Assembly (NCBI GenBank): GCA_964544475.1
Contig: CAZJBS010000013.1
Span: forward strand, 1 to 64,000
Direction: 5' to 3'
DNA: 64,000 nucleotides
Source: CAZJBS01 sp964544475
GTDB lineage: Bacteria > CLD3 > SB21
The notes under the pieces were generated by a model. The model did no database searches. It saw nothing but the letters and a program-made list of their open reading frames with translations, and was not told the origin of the DNA. Positions within the stretch are counted from its first letter, which is position 1. Every line of letters begins with the position of its first letter. Of this stretch, positions 50,472 to 59,894 are shown one piece after another. Both the position numbers and the translations under genes were made by a program.

Positions 50472-52037
50472 TCAGCGATACGCCTCGGAGAACTTCCGCG
50501 CGTCGTCAAAATATCGAACGGCCTGGACTATCATATGGTCGTTCATGAGTCGAACCTGGGCCGCTTCGAGACTGCCGTACAGAAAACGTGCCACTTCTCC
50601 TTTGATCAGATTCTTCATGTCTTCCTTGTCGGTTTGAGCCATGGCTTCCTCCACCGGTACACCCTTCTGAATGCCCATCTCCAATATCCGTCGCCAGTCA
50701 TCATCCGATATTGAAAAACCCATCGCGAAGTCGCGGAACCTGGACTTGTACTGCTCCCTGAGGCCCGGCCCGTTCTTTTCGAGATACTCGTTCGAATAAT
50801 CCCGGAAGACGCCCTTGCTGAAAAGTTTCGCATAATACGACGTAATTGTATCGTTGGACAGCGTGTGGTCCGGCACGATGCCTCCTCCCCCGAACACTTT
50901 CCGTCCTTTTCCGGTAAAATACACTTTCGACGAATCCGTGTGCAGCGTATCCAGGTGGCGCACTTCGGTGTAATATTCCTCGGCCGACTTGCCGTCGTAC
51001 GACCTCTGAATGAGGCGGCCGCTGGGCGTGTAATACCGGGCGGTGGTGACGCGCACGGCAGAGCCATCTCCCAGGTCGTACTGCGACTGAACGAGCCCTT
51101 TGCCGAAACTTCTTTCGCCGACAATCACGGCACGGTCCAGATCCTGCAGAGCCCCGGCCACAATTTCGGAAGCCGACGCCGAACCCCGGTTGATCAACAC
51201 GACAATCGGCATGGTCCGAAACGAACTCTTGCCTGACGAATAATAGTCGCGCGACGAGTTTGGAATTCGCCCTTTCGTGTAAACAACCATTTTTCCGCCG
51301 GGCAGGAATTTGTCGGCGATCATGTGCGCCTGGTCCAGGTAACCGCCGCCATTGTTTCGCAAATCCAACACGAGCTGTTTCATGCCCTGCGCATCCAGTT
51401 CATGCAGGGCCTGTTCGATTTCGTCGTTGGTCGTCTCCGCAAACCGGTTGAAGCGGATGAATCCCGTTTTGTCATCGAGCATGAATTTGGCGTCCACCGA
51501 GTACAGGGGTATTTTGTCTCTCACAATATCATATTCGAGAAGGTCTTTCATGCCGGGACGTTCGATGGTGACCTTGACAATCGTACCCTTCGGCCCGCGA
51601 AGTTTTTTCGGCACTTCGTCGGTCGTGATGCCTTTGGTCGGCACACCATCGATCTTGACGATCCGGTCACCGGCCATTATCCCAAGCCGGTCTGACGGCG
51701 TTCCCGGAATCGGCGTGACCACCGTCAGGATTCCATTCACGACCTCGAACTGAACTCCGATGCCTTCAAAGTTGCCCTGGAATTCCTCCTTCACGGCTGT
51801 CATTTCTTTGGGCGGAATATACACCGAATGGGGATCGAGTCCCTTCAACGCGCCGACGATGGCGTCATCGATCAGTTTGTCGGCGTTGACGTCCTCCACA
51901 TAGGTTTGCGAAACGAGGTCGATGACGCGGGACAATTTGACGACATTCTTGTAGGCGTTTTGCGGCACGCCCGTAAAACCGAGCGCAACGAGCCCGAGCG
52001 CCAGCAAGGCAACCGGCAGCCAAATCCTTCGATTCAT
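50472..52037 (-). CDS. S41 C-terminal processing peptidase (copy 1)
   Basis: 521-residue periplasmic serine protease with an N-terminal membrane anchor (residues 7-25). It has the family's YVEDVNADKLIDDAIVGALKGLDPHS region, a PDZ domain (from GVQFEVVNG to KGTIVKVTI), then the core: LVLDLRNNGGGYL and the catalytic Ser/Lys pair in NRGSASASEIVAGAL and ERSFGKGLVQ. The insert YYTPSGRLIQRSYDGKSAEEYY is typical of Bacteroidota-type CtpA proteins. It is a paralogue of the adjacent gene and is separated from it by 16 bp. Confidence 0.94.
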   Translation of the reverse strand: MNRRIWLPVALLALGLVALGFTGVPQNAYKNVVKLSRVIDLVSQTYVEDVNADKLIDDAIVGALKGLDPHSVYIPPKEMTAVKEEFQGNFEGIGVQFEVVNGILTVVTPIPGTPSDRLGIMAGDRIVKIDGVPTKGITTDEVPKKLRGPKGTIVKVTIERPGMKDLLEYDIVRDKIPLYSVDAKFMLDDKTGFIRFNRFAETTNDEIEQALHELDAQGMKQLVLDLRNNGGGYLDQAHMIADKFLPGGKMVVYTKGRIPNSSRDYYSSGKSSFRTMPIVVLINRGSASASEIVAGALQDLDRAVIVGERSFGKGLVQSQYDLGDGSAVRVTTARYYTPSGRLIQRSYDGKSAEEYYTEVRHLDTLHTDSSKVYFTGKGRKVFGGGGIVPDHTLSNDTITSYYAKLFSKGVFRDYSNEYLEKNGPGLREQYKSRFRDFAMGFSISDDDWRRILEMGIQKGVPVEEAMAQTDKEDMKNLIKGEVARFLYGSLEAAQVRLMNDHMIVQAVRYFDDARKFSEAYR

Positions 52038-52053
52038 GAGTTATCTCCTTTAG

Positions 52054-53637
52054 TCAATTTTTTGCCATGAATTTCTCTGAGAACTGCCGGGCTTCCGGAA
52101 AAAAAACGACGGCTTTCCGGATGGCCGGATCCACCTGAAATCGCACCCGGGCAGCTTCAAAGGCTCCCCAGATAAAGCGGGCGACTTCCGATTTGACAAG
52201 ATTCTTCATTTCAATTTTGTCGGCTTCCGCGCCTTTTTCGTTGATCGGGACTCCTTTTGAAACGCCCAGCGCCAGCATATTCTTCCAATCGTCGTCCGAT
52301 ATTTCAAAATTTCTCAGAAAGACATCGGGTTGCGATTTGAATTCATCGCGCAGTCTCGGCCCGTTTCTTTCAAGATAATCGCCGGCAAATTCCCGGAAAA
52401 CGCCTTTGCTCCACAGTTGAACATAATAAGAGGATACCGTGTCGTTGTCAATACGGTAGTCCGGCACAATGCCTCCGCCGCCGAACACCTGGCGGCCGCC
52501 GGTCGTGTAATACGGTTTCGAAGAATCCGACCTGACATCGTCAATATCATGGGCTTCCATGTAGTAGTCCTCCAACGACTTGCCGTTGTAAGGCCGCTGA
52601 ATCAGCCGGCCGGATGGTGTGTAATACCTGGCTGTCGTGACGCGTACCGCCGACCCATCATCAAGATCAAACTGGTTTTGCACAAGGCCCTTGCCAAACG
52701 TGCGTTCACCGACGACCAGACCGCGATCCAGATCCTGGATCGCCCCGGCCACAATTTCGGAAGCCGATGCGGATCCACGATTGACAAGCACTATCAATGG
52801 CAGATTCCGGTAGCTTTCCTTTTCCGCTGAAAAGTAATCAACGGAAGAATTGGGGATGCGGCCTTTCGTGTAAACAATCTTGCGGTCGCCGGGGATGAAC
52901 ATGTCGACAATGGCCTGGGCCTGTTCGAGATACCCGCCGCCGTTGTTGCGCAGATCGAGAATCAACTGACGCATGCCTTTTGCCTCGAGTTCCGACACGG
53001 CTTGCTCGATTTCGTCGGCGGTCGTTTCTGCAAACCGGATGCACCGGATAAAACCGGTTTCGCCGTCCAGCAGGAACTTGGCGTCCACACTGTAAACGGG
53101 TATCCTGTCCCTGACGATATCAAACTCCAGCCGTCCGCTGACGCCGGCTCTTTCGATCGACAGATGAACGGACGATCCTTTCGGTCCGCGCAGTTTGGAG
53201 ATCGCCTCATCCTGCGTGATGCCCTTTGTGGGTTCCTCATTGATACTCACGACTTTGTCCCCGGCCTGGATGCCGGCCTTTTCGGACGGACTGCCGGCAA
53301 TGGGACTCACGATGATCAAGACGCCATGGACCACGTCGATCTGACTGCCAATGCCTTCGAAGTTGCCATGGAATTCTTCGTTGATTTGTTTCATCTCCTT
53401 GGCAGGAAGATAAACGGAATGCGGATCGAGGCCTTTCAAGGCGCCCACGATGGCGTCGTCATACAATTTGGCCGCGTCGACGTCCTCGACATACGTCTGC
53501 GATACAAGATCCAGCACACGGGACACTTTGGCGATTTTCCGGTACGCCGTCTGAGCCACATCGCTGAAGCCCGTCGCCGCGAGAATAACCAGAATCACCA
53601 GTAAAGAGGGCAACACCCACTTCCTTGGCATGTCCAC
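52054..53637 (-). CDS. S41 C-terminal processing peptidase (copy 2)
   Basis: 527-residue paralogue of its downstream neighbour, with the same layout: N-terminal anchor, YVEDVDAAKLYDDAIVGALKGLDPHS, PDZ domain, LILDLRNNGGGYL, and the Ser/Lys pair in NRGSASASEIVAGAI and ERTFGKGLVQ. Sequence similarity runs through the whole length, so the pair arose by tandem duplication. Both keep the catalytic residues. They probably trim or degrade periplasmic or exported proteins. Confidence 0.94.
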   Translation of the reverse strand: MDMPRKWVLPSLLVILVILAATGFSDVAQTAYRKIAKVSRVLDLVSQTYVEDVDAAKLYDDAIVGALKGLDPHSVYLPAKEMKQINEEFHGNFEGIGSQIDVVHGVLIIVSPIAGSPSEKAGIQAGDKVVSINEEPTKGITQDEAISKLRGPKGSSVHLSIERAGVSGRLEFDIVRDRIPVYSVDAKFLLDGETGFIRCIRFAETTADEIEQAVSELEAKGMRQLILDLRNNGGGYLEQAQAIVDMFIPGDRKIVYTKGRIPNSSVDYFSAEKESYRNLPLIVLVNRGSASASEIVAGAIQDLDRGLVVGERTFGKGLVQNQFDLDDGSAVRVTTARYYTPSGRLIQRPYNGKSLEDYYMEAHDIDDVRSDSSKPYYTTGGRQVFGGGGIVPDYRIDNDTVSSYYVQLWSKGVFREFAGDYLERNGPRLRDEFKSQPDVFLRNFEISDDDWKNMLALGVSKGVPINEKGAEADKIEMKNLVKSEVARFIWGAFEAARVRFQVDPAIRKAVVFFPEARQFSEKFMAKN

Positions 53638-53648
53638 TCCTTCAAAAT

Positions 53649-55832
53649 TTATCTTGAAACTGTTCGGCTTAACCCAAGGCTGAGTTTAACGTTCCATCGA
53701 TCGGAAGGTTTCAATTCGATGGGCCAAAGCGGCATCAGGCACGAATTCTGATACACCCTTTCAAATCCTTCCTCCGACAGCGAAACGGTTTCGACCGGAT
53801 AACGCCATACGATGCCGGGCGCCGTCCATCGCAGATGCAGATCGATCTGCAGCCACCGGTCCATCATGCCCATTTCCGTCACGTCCGTCCATTCGCCGCG
53901 ACTGGCGAGGCGGGGGTCATCGATGGTCCGTCCCGGGACGTAATAAAAGCGGTCATCGGCGTATCCGGCCAGCATGGTGAAATTCATCTCCGATCCGAAC
54001 AGGCACTGAACCCTTTCGGGGCCGCGATTGATGATCTCGTATTCGACGTGGATGGCGGCGACGCCCGCCGTCAGGGAATATCGTTTTTTCAGTTCCACCG
54101 TGGATGGTCCGACCTGCGTCGTACAAGACAGGCTGACCGACGCCACGTTGCCGGCGGACAAGTTGCGTTCTTCGTATACGGTATTGGACAATGGCGCCAG
54201 TTCCCGGAACGTCTGACGGTAGCACTCCTCGGGATTCGTATTGACCGGCAACAGCCGGTCGACGAAAGACTTGCGCACTTCCCGGTCATAGATCAGATGA
54301 TCGTCCAGGTGTTCTTCCTTGGCCAGCACGAGATCATGAATGCTGGCGATTTCCGATTCACTTTTTTTCACTTTGGCGTCCGACCCGGGCAGATGCTTCA
54401 GACGCGCATGATAACCCTCTTCACGGCGGGTCAACCCGTCGGTCAGATTGATTGGAACATCCTTGTAGTCCAATTCCACCACCGACCCGCCGCGATCCGC
54501 ATCGATATACAGATTCACAAAACGCGTTTCAATCAGAATTTCCTCTCGCCCGTCGAGATCGTAATCGTAACGGTTGTAGTTGAACCAATTTCGTTCATCG
54601 CCGTATTCGACGACATCCAGGAGATTCTCCGCCAGAAGCATCTCGCGGTAAACGGCATACCGGATGTTATTCAGATAAATGCCGCCAAACACGCCATGCC
54701 AGTACGGGCAATTGCATTGGGAAGCCCAAATGTGATCTTCGGCTTTCTCGATCAGGGCAGCCTGCTCCTCACCGTAACTTTCGATTTGGATGGGCGTGGC
54801 CGCTTTCAGCATCTGAAGACGCTGGCTCAGACGGAGCATCTTTTTGTGCATGCGATTGGACTCGGCGTACTTGACCAGAAAATTCCTCCAGAATCCGCCG
54901 CGAACAAAAATCCCGAACTCCCGCTCCATTTTTTCAGCGAGCAGGGTCTTTTCAAATTTGGCGTAGTCTTGAAACGCATTCGCCGGCAGCGCCCAGTGTT
55001 GCATTTCGCTGTAGGAGGCATTGGGAAGATAGACCCGGCCCACCGGCTTGAAGAGCCGAAGGGCTTCCGAGAAATGCATAGGGCGTATCCATGACGCGTT
55101 GTCGACCAGGAGTTGAAAGAATTTCTCAAGCCATTTCTCCTCGTACACGTGCTGATACGTTTCCGGCCAGATTCCGAATTTTTCACCGTCATCGGCAAAA
55201 ACGACGGTGCTCGTACCACCGTCGGATGCAAACGTCCTGAGGAGTTCGATGGTTTTTCCGGGCTCCTGAAACGGGATCAGATAACGCAACTTCTTGCTGA
55301 TCGGAAACAAGCTGACCCGGTGCCCTTCTTCTTCGTTCAGGAAGTACCCGGTCAGATCCTCTTCGCGCAGCCCGGTGTACTTGAAGTGCGTGTCGTCGAG
55401 GATCGCGTATTTCATGCCGGCATTGGAGATGGATTTTGGCAGATGCGTCTCCCACACCCGTTCGGCCACCCACATGCCCAGCGGCCGCGAACCGGTCTTT
55501 TCTTCGACGTAATGGCTCAGTTTCTTGATCTGCCCGATTTTGTCGTGGTCCGGTATGACCGGCAATATCGGTTCGTAATAACCACCGCCGATCATTTCGA
55601 CCTGCCCGGCTTCGACCATGGACCGCAGATCCGCGATGAACTCCGGGTAGGTGCGGTCGATCCATTCCATCACGATGCCGGTGAAGTGCATGCCCACTTT
55701 GATGGATGGAAACCGGCGAAGCACATCGAGAAACGGGCGGTAGGCTTTTTGATACGCTTCGTCAAAAACGAAATCGAAATTGCCCACCGGCTGGTGGTTG
55801 TGAATGCCAAATAGAAGGTTGACGGTTTTCAT
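53649..55832 (-). CDS. GH57 4-alpha-glucanotransferase / amylase-type enzyme
   Basis: 727 residues from the ATG at 55832. The GH57 barrel starts LLFGIHNHQPVGNFDFVF and aligns at its very N-terminus with the Thermococcus litoralis 4-alpha-glucanotransferase. Catalytic residues sit at the expected places: nucleophile Glu124 in WVAERVWE and acid/base Asp214 in FADDGEKFG. DUF1925/DUF1926-like helical and beta domains fill the C-terminal half (WFNYNRYDYDLDGREEILIET, MPLWPIELKPSDRWNVKLS). The enzyme remodels alpha-1,4-glucans (glycogen or maltodextrins). No signal peptide. A TTG at 55841 is a less likely start. Confidence 0.93.
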   Translation of the reverse strand: MKTVNLLFGIHNHQPVGNFDFVFDEAYQKAYRPFLDVLRRFPSIKVGMHFTGIVMEWIDRTYPEFIADLRSMVEAGQVEMIGGGYYEPILPVIPDHDKIGQIKKLSHYVEEKTGSRPLGMWVAERVWETHLPKSISNAGMKYAILDDTHFKYTGLREEDLTGYFLNEEEGHRVSLFPISKKLRYLIPFQEPGKTIELLRTFASDGGTSTVVFADDGEKFGIWPETYQHVYEEKWLEKFFQLLVDNASWIRPMHFSEALRLFKPVGRVYLPNASYSEMQHWALPANAFQDYAKFEKTLLAEKMEREFGIFVRGGFWRNFLVKYAESNRMHKKMLRLSQRLQMLKAATPIQIESYGEEQAALIEKAEDHIWASQCNCPYWHGVFGGIYLNNIRYAVYREMLLAENLLDVVEYGDERNWFNYNRYDYDLDGREEILIETRFVNLYIDADRGGSVVELDYKDVPINLTDGLTRREEGYHARLKHLPGSDAKVKKSESEIASIHDLVLAKEEHLDDHLIYDREVRKSFVDRLLPVNTNPEECYRQTFRELAPLSNTVYEERNLSAGNVASVSLSCTTQVGPSTVELKKRYSLTAGVAAIHVEYEIINRGPERVQCLFGSEMNFTMLAGYADDRFYYVPGRTIDDPRLASRGEWTDVTEMGMMDRWLQIDLHLRWTAPGIVWRYPVETVSLSEEGFERVYQNSCLMPLWPIELKPSDRWNVKLSLGLSRTVSR

Positions 55833-55843
55833 CGGTTGCAAGG

Positions 55844-56764
55844 TTATTCCACGATGGCCCTGACAAACGGCCCGGGATCGAACGGAACAAGATCGTCAAT
55901 TCCCTCGCCAATACCAATATACATGACCGGTATTTTCAATTCCTGCTGAATGGCCAGTACGACACCGCCTTTGGCCGTCCCGTCCAGTTTGGTTACGACC
56001 AGTCCGGTGACGCGGGCCGCCTGTGAAAAATGACGGGCCTGTTGAATCGCGTTCTGACCTGTCGTGCCGTCCAGAACGAGCAATGTTTCATGGGGCGCTT
56101 CCGGTATCAACTTTTGAATGACCCGGTGAATTTTTTTTAATTCTTCCATCAGGTTGACTTTGGTGTGCAGGCGCCCGGCCGTGTCAATGAGAACGACATC
56201 GAATTTCGAATTTTTCGCCGTGGTCAGGGCGTCGAACACCACCGACGCCGGATCGGATCCCTCCGGTTGCCGGACAATCTCCACGGAGGCCCGCTGCGCC
56301 CAGATTTCGAGTTGTCCCCCGGCCGCTGCCCGGAACGTGTCGCCGGCCGCCAACATGACCTTTCGGCCCGTTTGGGCAAACCGATGACTGAGTTTTCCGA
56401 CGGTGGTCGTCTTACCGGTGCCGTTTACTCCAACAACCAGAATGATGAACGGGGCGGCCGCTCCAAGAGATTTCTCAAAGTCTCTCAAAGGCACGGACGC
56501 AAGCTGGGATTCGATTTCCTGTTCAAGCATGGCGTTGATGGCCGCGGCGTCCGCCGTTGAATTTTGGCGTACCCGGATGCGCAGGTTTTCGAGAATACGG
56601 CGCGACATGTGGACGCCGATATCGGCGCCGATCAGGATGGCCTCCAAGGCACGCCACGTCGTCTCGTCGAAGGTCGGGCGGCCCTGGAGAACGGCCGCGA
56701 TGCGCCCGAAAAGATTGGAACGCGTTTTGACCAGTTTTTCTTTGAGTCGTTCGAGTAAAGCCAT
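55844..56764 (-). CDS. ftsY: Signal recognition particle receptor FtsY
   Basis: 306-residue SRP-type GTPase that docks ribosome-nascent chains at the membrane. It has a short N domain (helical, 1-100) and the G domain: G1 GVNGTGKTTT (112-121), DTFRAAA (142-148), DTAGRLHTKVNLMEEL, and G4 TKLDGTAKGG, ending GIGEGIDDLVPFDPGPFV. The acidic A domain found in E. coli is absent, as in many bacteria. A 4-bp-spaced VanZ-like gene lies upstream. Confidence 0.97.
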   Translation of the reverse strand: MALLERLKEKLVKTRSNLFGRIAAVLQGRPTFDETTWRALEAILIGADIGVHMSRRILENLRIRVRQNSTADAAAINAMLEQEIESQLASVPLRDFEKSLGAAAPFIILVVGVNGTGKTTTVGKLSHRFAQTGRKVMLAAGDTFRAAAGGQLEIWAQRASVEIVRQPEGSDPASVVFDALTTAKNSKFDVVLIDTAGRLHTKVNLMEELKKIHRVIQKLIPEAPHETLLVLDGTTGQNAIQQARHFSQAARVTGLVVTKLDGTAKGGVVLAIQQELKIPVMYIGIGEGIDDLVPFDPGPFVRAIVE

Positions 56765-56767
56765 GTG

Positions 56768-57166
56768 TCAGGTCGTGCTCCTTTTTTCGTGACGCCACCA
56801 CAGCACACCGATGGCCAGCAAAACCCCAAGGACGTCCGCAAAAAAATCCGCCCATTCGCACGAACGGTTTCGGACAAACAACTGGTGCACTTCATCCGTG
56901 GCTCCATAGATCACACTCAGTTGTCCGGACATGACGGCCACCCATCGGATCGAACGCCCTTTGACCTCGGCATAATGGCCAAAGGCCAGCCACGCCAGCG
57001 AAGCCAGCGTCGCATAAATCCCAACATGAACCATCTTGTCGGCGTACGTCCATTCCACGTCCGGAATCCGGTCACCAGGAATCGACGACGTCAGGAAAAT
57101 GGTGACCATCCAGGCGATCAACGGAGAAAAATATGGCAGCCGCAGCGGCGGAGAAACCATCCTCAA
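56768..57166 (-). CDS. VanZ-family membrane protein
   Basis: 132 residues with about four hydrophobic segments and the VanZ pattern: MVTIFLTSSIPG, DKMVHVGIYATLASLAWL, then YGATDEVHQLFVRNRSCEWADFFADVLGV. The conserved Asp/His in DEVHQ and the Asp in ADFFADVLG are typical. VanZ relates to teicoplanin resistance in enterococci, but most homologues are of unknown envelope function. The start overlaps the Omp85 stop by ATGA. Confidence 0.88.
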   Translation of the reverse strand: MRMVSPPLRLPYFSPLIAWMVTIFLTSSIPGDRIPDVEWTYADKMVHVGIYATLASLAWLAFGHYAEVKGRSIRWVAVMSGQLSVIYGATDEVHQLFVRNRSCEWADFFADVLGVLLAIGVLWWRHEKRSTT

Positions 57167-59559
57167 AACGCCTGCCCCAGGGTAATTTGTATGGCCACGC
57201 GGGAGATATCCTTGGCCAGTTGCTTGTCGATGGTTTTGACCGTGCCATCCGCTCCGATCACCTTCAGGTTTTTCGGATCGATCAGCTTGTATCCCACGTC
57301 AACCCGGACGGGTCCGATCAACGTCCGTATTCGCATACCGCCGCCCACGGCGATCACCGGGTTTCTTGGAAGCTCGGCAGGCACATTCTTGAAATTGTAT
57401 TCGGTCCACACATTGCCCACATCGACAAAGCCAGCCAGATCCATGCCGGTGACCACTTCACTCGGGTCGCGGGTCACATACAGGTTGTATCGGACTTCCA
57501 CGCCGGCCTCCACGATACTATTGCCGCCGCCATACGCGAGCCCTTCATCGGTCTCGCTGATGATGCCAAGTTCTTTGATGCCCCATCCGCGGATGCTGTT
57601 GGGTCCGCCGCCGTAGTATTTTTCACTGGGCGGTATGACGGTTTTGCTTCCGTTGGTTCTGTATGGAATAATGGTACCCGCGCGGGCCCGGATGGCGCTC
57701 GACAGACGGTTCGACAACCTGAAGTACTTGCGGTTGTCGAGGCTGAGCCGCATGAATTTCAGATCGGATGGCAGAACAAACCCGGCAAAGTCGCTGTTGA
57801 AATAGATCAATGCGCCACCTGTCGGATAGAAAAAATCCTCACTTGTATTGAGGGTGGCGCCGAATTTCGTGTTGGTCGTGAAGAAGTCCTTGGGGCCGGT
57901 TTCATCGTATCCGACGCTGGTGCGGCGCAATTGTTGTTGGGTGAATGAAAATGGCGTCAGGCTCAGACTGAGGGGACGCGTCACCTGCCAGATCAGGGTG
58001 GGCGAGGCTTCGTACTTAAGTACGTCAAAGGCCGCCGTGTTGTTGCGTTCGCCGGATAACGTGACCACCAGATCGTTGTTGTAGTTTCGTGTCAACGGGA
58101 TGTGGAACGACGGCTGGCGAAACGTGACTTTGGCCTGCATGAAATTGGCAAAAAACCTGTCCTGCTGGAATCCCTTGCTGACCTGACCGGAAACCTGCAA
58201 TTTGCGCGCACCGCCAAGAAAGTTCTTACTTTGCCAGGATATGAGGAACGCCGCAAACGGTAGAGTGGCCAGACCCTTGTCCTTTTCACTTTGCGGCAAA
58301 TCCCGGAAATCCGTCGTGAAGCCCACGCCCGGCTTGATACTCCGTTCCTTGCGCTCCGTAACCTGGATCACGACGCCCATGGTGTCCACCGGCACGCCAT
58401 ATTTTTCCAGATCCACTTTCTTTTCCGTAAAACGGTTGCCGTGGTTTTTCCGGATGGAATCCAATTCGGCGTCACGCAACGAATCGGCCAACACCCTCGA
58501 TGAGTCCAAGCGTCCACGCACGGTGGTGATGATGGGCTTGACAGATCGAAAAACGGCCAGACCGTTTATTTCGCCCACCGACAGGGAAAGCTGGTCGGGA
58601 TTGTAGGGTCTGCCAGGTTTGTACCGAACCTTGCGAAGGATGACCTCGTCGGCAACGATCCTGGTCGTTGTATCCCTGCCGGACGCTTTGTAGTAATTGC
58701 CGCTCACACTGGTCTCGCCGAACAGTGTATACCGGCCCGGGAAGATGTCAAAATGAACTTTCGCGTGGCGCGGACCGGCCGACGTCGTGTCGATGATTTC
58801 CTTGATTTCGGCGTACGGATAGCCATTCTGATTGAACAGGCGCTGGATCGTCGATCGCGAAACTTCCAGGCCTTCTTTGGACAGGCGTTCGCCCTTCCGA
58901 ATCAGGAGCAAGGGCAGAATCTTTTCTTCCGTGAGCTCGTGTTTCGGATCGACGACCGGATGGCTCGACAGGATTTTGAAGGTGGGATCTTCCGACAGCC
59001 GTGTCGGTTTGCCTTCCTGGATGGCGATTTCAATGGCAATGTTGTGCCGATCTTCCGAAAGGCGCGCCTTGTAACGCACAATCCGCGTTTCAAAATAGCC
59101 CTGGTCCTGATATAACATCAGGATGCGCCGCAGATCGTCCTTGAATATCTCATTGCCAAAAAAATAGCGGTTGGTACCCCACCCCAAGTCCACAAAACTG
59201 AGCGAAACAACGCGCACAACAAAATTGGCTATCCACGATCCTGTCTTTTTGAAAAAACCAAGTTGACGATCTTCCTCCTCGCCGATGACCAGCGACAGGT
59301 TCAACGTGAGGTCGTCAAAAACCGACAAACCGGTTTTTTCGCCACGATCATCGACGCCGACAAACTTGTACTCCCGGCCTTCCACAAAGACCGAATCATC
59401 CAGGGCCGGCAAGGAATCGATACTGATGCCGGTCGAATCCCTGTAAACGTCGCGGAACCTGGATTGGGCGGTTTGGGCCTGTAAAGACAAACCGGTCAGG
59501 CCGAGAAGAATAAGGAGAGGAACAATGAAACGCGTCGCCAACATAAATGGGGAAATCAC
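57163..59559 (-). CDS. Omp85-family outer-membrane protein (BamA/TamA-like)
   Basis: 798 residues with an N-terminal signal (ATRFIVPLLILLGLTGLSLQAQ). Two or more POTRA-like repeats follow (LMLYQDQGYFETRIVRYKARL, FNQNGYPYAEIKEIIDTT), then a beta-barrel with alternating strands and the conserved lid-loop motif NSIRGWG. The C-terminus ends in phenylalanine (QITLGQAF) as outer-membrane barrels do. Function is insertion or export of outer-membrane proteins or lipids; with few POTRAs it looks more TamA-like than BamA. A GTG start at 59559 overlaps the EutN stop by GTGA; an internal ATG at 59544 would also keep the signal. Confidence 0.9.
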   Translation of the reverse strand: MISPFMLATRFIVPLLILLGLTGLSLQAQTAQSRFRDVYRDSTGISIDSLPALDDSVFVEGREYKFVGVDDRGEKTGLSVFDDLTLNLSLVIGEEEDRQLGFFKKTGSWIANFVVRVVSLSFVDLGWGTNRYFFGNEIFKDDLRRILMLYQDQGYFETRIVRYKARLSEDRHNIAIEIAIQEGKPTRLSEDPTFKILSSHPVVDPKHELTEEKILPLLLIRKGERLSKEGLEVSRSTIQRLFNQNGYPYAEIKEIIDTTSAGPRHAKVHFDIFPGRYTLFGETSVSGNYYKASGRDTTTRIVADEVILRKVRYKPGRPYNPDQLSLSVGEINGLAVFRSVKPIITTVRGRLDSSRVLADSLRDAELDSIRKNHGNRFTEKKVDLEKYGVPVDTMGVVIQVTERKERSIKPGVGFTTDFRDLPQSEKDKGLATLPFAAFLISWQSKNFLGGARKLQVSGQVSKGFQQDRFFANFMQAKVTFRQPSFHIPLTRNYNNDLVVTLSGERNNTAAFDVLKYEASPTLIWQVTRPLSLSLTPFSFTQQQLRRTSVGYDETGPKDFFTTNTKFGATLNTSEDFFYPTGGALIYFNSDFAGFVLPSDLKFMRLSLDNRKYFRLSNRLSSAIRARAGTIIPYRTNGSKTVIPPSEKYYGGGPNSIRGWGIKELGIISETDEGLAYGGGNSIVEAGVEVRYNLYVTRDPSEVVTGMDLAGFVDVGNVWTEYNFKNVPAELPRNPVIAVGGGMRIRTLIGPVRVDVGYKLIDPKNLKVIGADGTVKTIDKQLAKDISRVAIQITLGQAF

Positions 59560-59885
59560 TTGTTGGGAGGTTCTTGGTGCAATTGCGCCGCCGACAGCCC
59601 GTTCAGCAGCGCTTCATCGACTTCGATCTGGTCCACGATGCCGATCACAGCCGCTTCGATGGACAATTCATTCGGCTGATCGGTCAACGCACGGCGGGCC
59701 GCATGGCCGTACGAACAAATGACGAGTTCACCAATACCGGCGCCGAGTATGTCGGCGGCGACGATGACGTTGGTGTTGGGGGCTTTGTCGATATTGACCG
59801 GATGGATCATCAGGAAGCGCAAGCCCTTCACGTTATCCACTTTTTTGGTCGCCCAGACCGTTCCAACGACCCGTCCAATAAACAT
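59556..59885 (-). CDS. EutN/CcmL-family microcompartment vertex protein
   Basis: 109 residues of the pentameric BMC vertex family. Diagnostic features are MFIGRVVGTVWATKKVDNVKG, FLMIHPVNI, VIVAADILGAGIGELVIC and VIGIVDQIEV. Such pentamers cap the corners of bacterial microcompartment shells. No hexameric BMC-domain gene or encapsulated enzyme is in this window. A possible non-compartment role as a standalone pentamer is open. It overlaps the Omp85 gene by GTGA and follows the DUF92 gene by 9 bp. Confidence 0.92.
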   Translation of the reverse strand: MFIGRVVGTVWATKKVDNVKGLRFLMIHPVNIDKAPNTNVIVAADILGAGIGELVICSYGHAARRALTDQPNELSIEAAVIGIVDQIEVDEALLNGLSAAQLHQEPPNK

Positions 59886-59894
59886 ACAACCTCT

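Noticed and set aside
53835..55094. 419-codon plus-strand frame over the GH57 gene
   Set aside because: Antisense to a gene with intact catalytic residues.
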